Below are positions 58,922 to 64,000 of a stretch of 64,000 bases of DNA, piece after piece. Each line of letters starts with the position of its first letter. Within the stretch, counting starts at the first letter, position 1. The notes under the pieces are model-generated. The model searched no databases and was not told where the DNA came from. It worked only from the letters and a program-made list of their open reading frames with translations. The position numbers and the translations under genes are program-made. This stretch comes from Balaenoptera acutorostrata (Eukaryota > Chordata > Mammalia > Artiodactyla > Balaenopteridae). The stretch is taken from NCBI RefSeq assembly GCF_949987535.1, contig NC_080067.1, positions 55,734,405 to 55,798,404 of the forward strand, read 5' to 3'.

Positions 58922-59455
58922 TTAGAACAAACCACACGATCATCTCAGTAGATGCAGAAAAAATATTTGACAAGTCCATGATAAAAACACTCAACAAACT
59001 AGAAGTAGAACTTCCTCAGCCTGGTAAAGGGCATCTATAAAAAACCCCATAGCTAACATTATACTTAATGGTGAAAGACAACTAAAAGCTTTCCCTCTAA
59101 GATCAAGAATAAGAGAAAGTTGGTCATTCTCAACACCATTGTGCTGGAAGTTCTAGCCAGAGCGGGTAGACAGGAAAAAGAAATAAAAGATATTCAGATT
59201 GAAAAGGAAGTAGAACTATTTGCAGATAACATGATCTTGTATATAGAAAATGCTAAGGTAGCCACAAAAAAATAAATGAGTTGAAGATTGTAGGATGCAA
59301 GATCAATGGATATAGGGTTTCTTTTAGGGGTGATAAAATATTCTGAAATTAGACTGTGGTGATGGTTGCCCAACTCTGTGAATACACTAAAAACCACTGA
59401 CTTGTACCCTTTAAAAAAGTGAAATTTATAGTATGTGAATTATATGTCAAAAGAG
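58922..59455 (+). mobile_element. Old L1 fragment (reverse transcriptase region, then 3' end)
   Basis: CATCTCAGTAGATGCAGAAA is followed by a decayed TTTGCAGATAACATGATC, where L1 has FADDM and here the second Asp codon reads Asn. From 59313 it jumps to a 3' end (ACTGTGGTGATGGTTGCCCA), so the middle is deleted. Non-functional. Confidence 0.82.
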
Positions 59456-59619
59456 TTGTTTGTTTGTTTTTTAATGACTACATTTATAACTTCATGTGTA
59501 AATAAGGATAAAAGGCTAATCTGAAGCCCTTTGTGATTGTCAGTCTTGGGCCAAAGATTTTCCTGTCCTTTTTTCCCCAACTTGTGAAAGACTCTATTTT
59601 CTGCTCTATATTCCTGGCA

Positions 59620-60140
59620 TTACCAACCAGGGTTCTTGGCCTCCTTAATCAGTAGAAGTTGATCAGAGTCCAGGCAAGAAATTCAGGCAAGGTTTTATTG
59701 GGGCCCCTGCTGCAGCAGTGGGCAGTGAGAACAAACAACAGGTTCCCTTGCTTGCTGGCTCCCTGAGGCGGGGGGCGGGGGGGGGGGGAGCTTGTTCCTT
59801 ATATGGGGTGAGGGTAGGGGTGTGTCCAGGGGTCGGGCCAGAGGGGTGGCTTAGGTGTTTTGCCCACCCCTTAGGTGGTGGTGTGTTGCGGGGGCATCTG
59901 CAGTACCCTGCTTTTGCTCCCCACCCCCTGCTTTTGCTCCAGGCTCTTCAAAAGTGGCAGTTGGGTTTTTTGGTCTCTTTGTATCTTTTGGGTCCAGAAT
60001 TTACCCTAACTGCAGGCATGCAATTATTTTTAGTCCCAGACAGTTTCTTTGTATTTTGTTGCTGGAGGAGAGGTGTGTCCAGGTGCAAGTACTGCAGCCC
60101 TGCAGCAAAGGGTCCCAGGTCCCAGCCGGTCTCCCTGGTG
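59620..60140 (-). mobile_element. Solo LTR of a retroviral (ERV class I-like) type
   Basis: On the minus strand a TATAAGG-type box (ATATAAGGAACAAG, about 59801-59788) is followed about 95 bp later by AATAAAACCTTGCCTGAA (near 59700-59685). It ends with a GGCCAAGAACCCTGGTTGG tail. TATA box, R region, AATAAA and U5 in this order are those of an LTR. No internal viral genes lie next to it. It appears to sit in an L2. Exact ends and the target duplication were not resolved. Confidence 0.65.
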
Positions 60141-60205
60141 CCCAGCACAATGCCAGACAAATAGTATAAGTTCAATAAATATTTGTAGAATAAATGAATA
60201 AATTA
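60139..60205 (+). repeat. L2 3' end
   Basis: GGTGCCCAGCACAATGCCAG and TTCAATAAATATTTGTAGAA match the L2 3' terminus. Confidence 0.7.
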
Positions 60206-61134
60206 TGGCAGCTGAACTGACTTTAAGCCTAGTTCAGCAAATCAGCTACATTTCTGAGGTTTTTTTTCTCTATCACCAAGGATCCATGAATTTAGTGACA
60301 CTCACAGAAATTATAGACTGGCCCCATGATGAGTTTGGTTTTAGCCCTATAGAGCAACTTTTAGAGAAGACAGAATGGTCAGTTATGACTGGTACACTAG
60401 ATAAAGGCCTTTCCAAAAAAAGATCTATGAACTGAGCTGAACATGAACATAAGTAAGAGTTTTTAAAATTAAGATAAATATACAAAAACAATTAAAAAAT
60501 TAAACAATAATAACAAAATAAAAGAAATTTAATTCACCTGTAAAAAAAAAAAAACCTTACTGACAAAACAATTCGTAACAAAGGCGATAAATACAGCAAT
60601 AAAAACTGTGAGAAGGTCTGACAGTCAAATTTTGAGGGATGGATTTGCTGAGCTCCTGGGGCAGAGGAAGCAGAAGGAATGTCTCCAGAACTGAAGCTTG
60701 GTTCTCAAGAGCCAGAGTGTGGAGTGAGGTAGGAGGTAAGGGCCGCCGGCATTTGCAGGAGGGAAGTGCTGGGTTTGTGCCCATTTGCAAGTGAGCCAGT
60801 TTTCAGAAGCGACCATTAACACTGGAAGGGTTAAAACAACAGCACCACCACAGTATCTGTGCAGTGCCTTTCATCAAATAGCTTAAAATACCACCCTTAA
60901 TCGGGGACACTTGGCTCTATCTCACCAGAGGGGCCACACTGAAATCCCATCCTGGCCAATATAGCTCTAGAATCTTCTAATTGTGGACTTCCTGCAAAAG
61001 CCTACAGGTGGGAGAGTGGTCAGGGTGTGTTCCACAGACAGTGGGGAGCGCAGTGTGTCTTCAGTGGGTTGGGGGAGAGGGACAGGAGATAGATAAGAAG
61101 CCATTTGAAAAAAAAAAAAAGAGAGATAAGAAGG
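60206..61134. other. Intronic DNA, nothing recognised
   Basis: A 76-codon ORF (60205-60435) resembles no protein I know. No named repeat. Confidence 0.4.
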
Positions 61135-61260
61135 CATTGAGGATTGGTTGAACAGAGGAGTGATAGGACCTGAGTCAGGTTCTCGAAGGATCACTCTGAC
61201 AACTGAGACTGGACTACAGGGGCTGGGGCGGGGCCAGTGAGACCCCCGCCCAGGAAAGTT
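61135..61260 (+). repeat. Ancient dispersed repeat, family not named (copy 4, partial)
   Basis: GAGTGATAGGACCTGAGTCA then AAGGATCACTCTGACAACTG match the phrase order of the other copies. Confidence 0.5.
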
Positions 61261-61699
61261 CTCAGTAACACTTAACTGAATGAAGGACTCATTTAGGGAC
61301 ACACAACCCCTGCCACTTAGCCCAGTGCTCTCTCTGTTGGACCACAGGTTTGTTTAAAATTCACATCTTCTTGCATAAGATCAGGAATCTTCCATGTCTG
61401 GAGTCATCTTAAATCTGAGAAATGAAGTTTCCACATTTAATTTAACACCAGGAGTCACTAGCTTTCTCCTTTAGTGATTTTTATCATATCCTTGTATCGC
61501 TGGAACTATTTCGATTTCTAAAAATGGACTCACTATAAAAAACTTAAATAGACACTAGATGGTTTGACCTGGTCCTAAATCAATTAATAGATTTAAAATG
61601 CTAGTTTTCTCCATTACACATAAAAATAATAAAAGCTGTTCAAACAGGAAATTTTTATGCCCCCCACAGAGCCATTTTGTATACGACTGCTGTGGTTCA

Positions 61700-62139
<440 letters not shown>

Positions 62140-62580
62140 TGATCAGTCTAAGGCCAGTCATGGTCATTTCATTGTTTTTGCCAGTGATTAGCTTAGAAAT
62201 GGGCACTTGTCATGATTCTAGTCAATGCAACATAAGGCAAATCTGCCAGGGGCTTCTGAGAAAGTTTTTCTCTTTCTTATAAATAGACACAAGAACAAGA
62301 TGGTGTCACTTCCAGTCTGGATACTCTGGCTTGAAGGGTTGCATGAGGACATGATTGTGGGAGCTGCTGCAGCCACTTTGTAACCAAGGGACAAACAGAC
62401 AAGTTGAAGATGGCAGAGCAGAAAGAAGAAAGACTCTGGGTCTTTAAGTCACTGAGCTAGCCAACCCTAGAACCTTCTTATTTTCTGTTATGTGAAGTAA
62501 TACATTTCCCTTATTGTTTCACATACTTCTAGCTGAATTTTCTATCTTGTGGCTCAAAGGATTCTAACTGATATAGTCAT
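62140..62580 (+). mobile_element. Possible MLT-like LTR fragment
   Basis: AAATGGGCACTTGTCATGAT, GATTGTGGGAGCTGCTGCAG and CTCAAAGGATTCTAACTGAT resemble MaLR-type LTR sequence. Low certainty. Confidence 0.4.
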
Positions 62581-63484
62581 TAAGCACACAAAGAAACAAG
62601 AACACTTACCAGCTCAGTGCAGTAAGGTTTCATACTTAGGAATCAAACTGTGTAGACTTTAACTCATGGTCACATAATTATAAATGTCAAAACACAAGAG
62701 GACCTTCACAAGCAATACAGTCCACTCCCAAATACAGATTATCATTAGTGGCTTTGGGTTTTCATTCTCTTGCCTCACTTGTGTGGCATGCCAACAGCTT
62801 CTGTATCAACTTCCCTCCATTCTATTTTTAAATCCAAACAAGCTGAGAATGCTGACTTTCACATGTGAAGGGCAAGTATTTGAATATTAGTTCAACCTGC
62901 ACTTCCTGCGCTCCTCTGCTGTGTATTCAAAAACCTTGCTACATTTTCTGCATTAATCATCGCGGATCCACACTTTTGAATCCTTGAGGTGTCCTACAAA
63001 CTACAAAAGGGGCCTGACTGACTCTTTTTTCTTCTTGCTCCTCTTGCCCTAGTCCCACACTCCACTGCTTCTGCAGACAGGGAGCAGAAGAGTTTGGTTG
63101 AACACAAGCTCGGGCTACCGTCTGTGATGGGGACCATCGGGGTGTAAGGTGTTAGCAGCCCTACCCAGAGCCCAGACGGTGGGATGTTGGACATGAGAGG
63201 AAGCTGGCTCTTCCTGAAGAGTCTTTACTGCCATTTGCTACAATATGGTCACATAGTTAATACACAACTCTATGATAACTGTGGATGGGAACGGTGTCCC
63301 ATAGGGACTCTGGGTGACAGAAAGGATGGAGCACCTCACAGAAAGCTGGGAGCACTATTAGAGCACGGTAAGGTGGGTCCCCCCCTTCGAAACACTGTTT
63401 TGTTAGCAACAAATCAACCTTTATACATACACTTACATTTGAATTACACTATAAAATCTGCAGCCATGTCTTTGGGCTTAACAT
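62581..63484. other. Intronic DNA, nothing recognised
   Basis: No exon of PLD1, other gene or named repeat is visible. Confidence 0.45.
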
Positions 63485-63670
63485 GTGGCCCAGCATTAAT
63501 TTGGGCAAAGTCATTTAATCTTTCTCAGCTTTAATTTGATCTTTTATAAATCGAGATCATAATACAGACCTTGTAGGGTTGTCGTAAAAATGAAGTAAGA
63601 CCATGTGAAAGCACTTACCGATCTATAAACTGCCCCACAAATGCTAATTATTACTGGCATTATTATCAGA
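63485..63670 (+). mobile_element. MIR SINE
   Basis: TTGGGCAAAGTCATTTAATC, TTCTCAGCTTTAATTTGATC, CTTGTAGGGTTGTCGTAAAA and GAAAGCACTTACCGATCTAT follow MIR. Confidence 0.8.
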
Positions 63671-63937
63671 TACTTGTTACCTCGAGAATATCTGCACTAG
63701 AGAACACTGCCATAGGAAGGGAAGACTTGCTGGCATGTAGCGTTTGTATCAAAGAAGCCTCCTCTCTGGGTGAATCAACTGTCAGGGGCAAGGAATAAGG
63801 ACTCCACAGTGCTGCTTTGGGACATCACTACCACAGGGCCCCAGCAGAGGCCGCTCTCACGCCGGGGCTGCCGAATTGGCAGGACATAGCTGCTCTTCAC
63901 CGTCAGGGAGACTGGGGATGTGAGCCCCCTGGAAAGC

Positions 63938-63964
63938 CACACACACACACACACACACACACAC
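63938..63964. repeat. (CA)n microsatellite
   Basis: Uninterrupted CA dinucleotides for 27 bases. A candidate length-polymorphic marker. Confidence 0.95.
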
Positions 63965-64000
63965 TTTCACACCAGTCCTCTCAGACTCCCTCCCATCGCC

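Noticed and set aside
60205..60435. 76-codon plus-strand ORF in the PLD1 intron
   Set aside because: Unrecognised, antisense to PLD1, no sign of codon constraint.
63775..63960. Minus-strand ORF considered as an upstream PLD1 exon
   Set aside because: The translation does not resemble the HKD-containing part of PLD1 and its start lies in a CA microsatellite.

Overview
This is a stretch of mammalian nuclear DNA, almost certainly from a cetartiodactyl and probably a cetacean. The evidence is a dozen copies of a tRNA-derived SINE of the CHR type (an A-box-like TGGCGCAGTGG and a B-box-like GGTTCGAGCCC near the 5' end, an (AAATA)n/poly-A tail, clean target-site duplications) and young L1 elements of the artiodactyl/cetacean type. 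No bacterial-style genes, CRISPR arrays, rRNA genes or functional tRNA genes are seen. The species is inferred, not proven.

The one host gene I can support is PLD1 (phospholipase D1) on the minus strand. Its last three coding exons lie at 61974-61821, 51457-51340 and 49728-49504. All have AG/GT borders and compatible phases, and they read as one uninterrupted C-terminal segment of 164 complete codons from the GSAN motif of the second HKD half-site to the terminal EVWT. The 3' UTR runs left from 49503. No earlier PLD1 exon is visible between 61975 and 64000, and everything left of about 46 kb looks intergenic.

Layout: 1-21.8 kb is intergenic DNA with scattered old repeats (MIR, L2, MER5A, L1M, MLT-like LTRs) and CHR-type SINEs, including one SINE nested in the tail of another (5.75-6.48 kb). 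From 21.8 to 37.9 kb lies a three-level L1 nest. An old L1 (21846-22559 and 36966-37856) is split by a younger, near full-length but broken L1 'A' (22560-24795 and 32579-36959). L1 A is in turn split by L1 'B' (24796-32569), which is full length and has both ORFs intact (ORF1p 297 aa, ORF2p 1272 aa). The two young L1s have closely similar bodies but different 5' UTRs: B carries tandem 366-bp monomers, whereas A carries a different, shorter repeated unit. From 38 to 46 kb are more repeats, including a Tigger-like DNA transposon and a 5'-truncated L1. From 46 to 62 kb is the PLD1 3' end, whose introns hold further SINEs, MIR, L2 and old LINE pieces and a retroviral-type solo LTR (about 59.6-60.1 kb).

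The most notable content is the L1 nest and its ORF-intact inner member. A few short local duplications (11.1/12.96 kb, 39.4/40.4 kb, 5.16 kb, 55.09 kb) are not explained by any repeat family I recognise. Repeat family names are from memory of consensus sequences and boundaries are approximate unless fixed by a target-site duplication.
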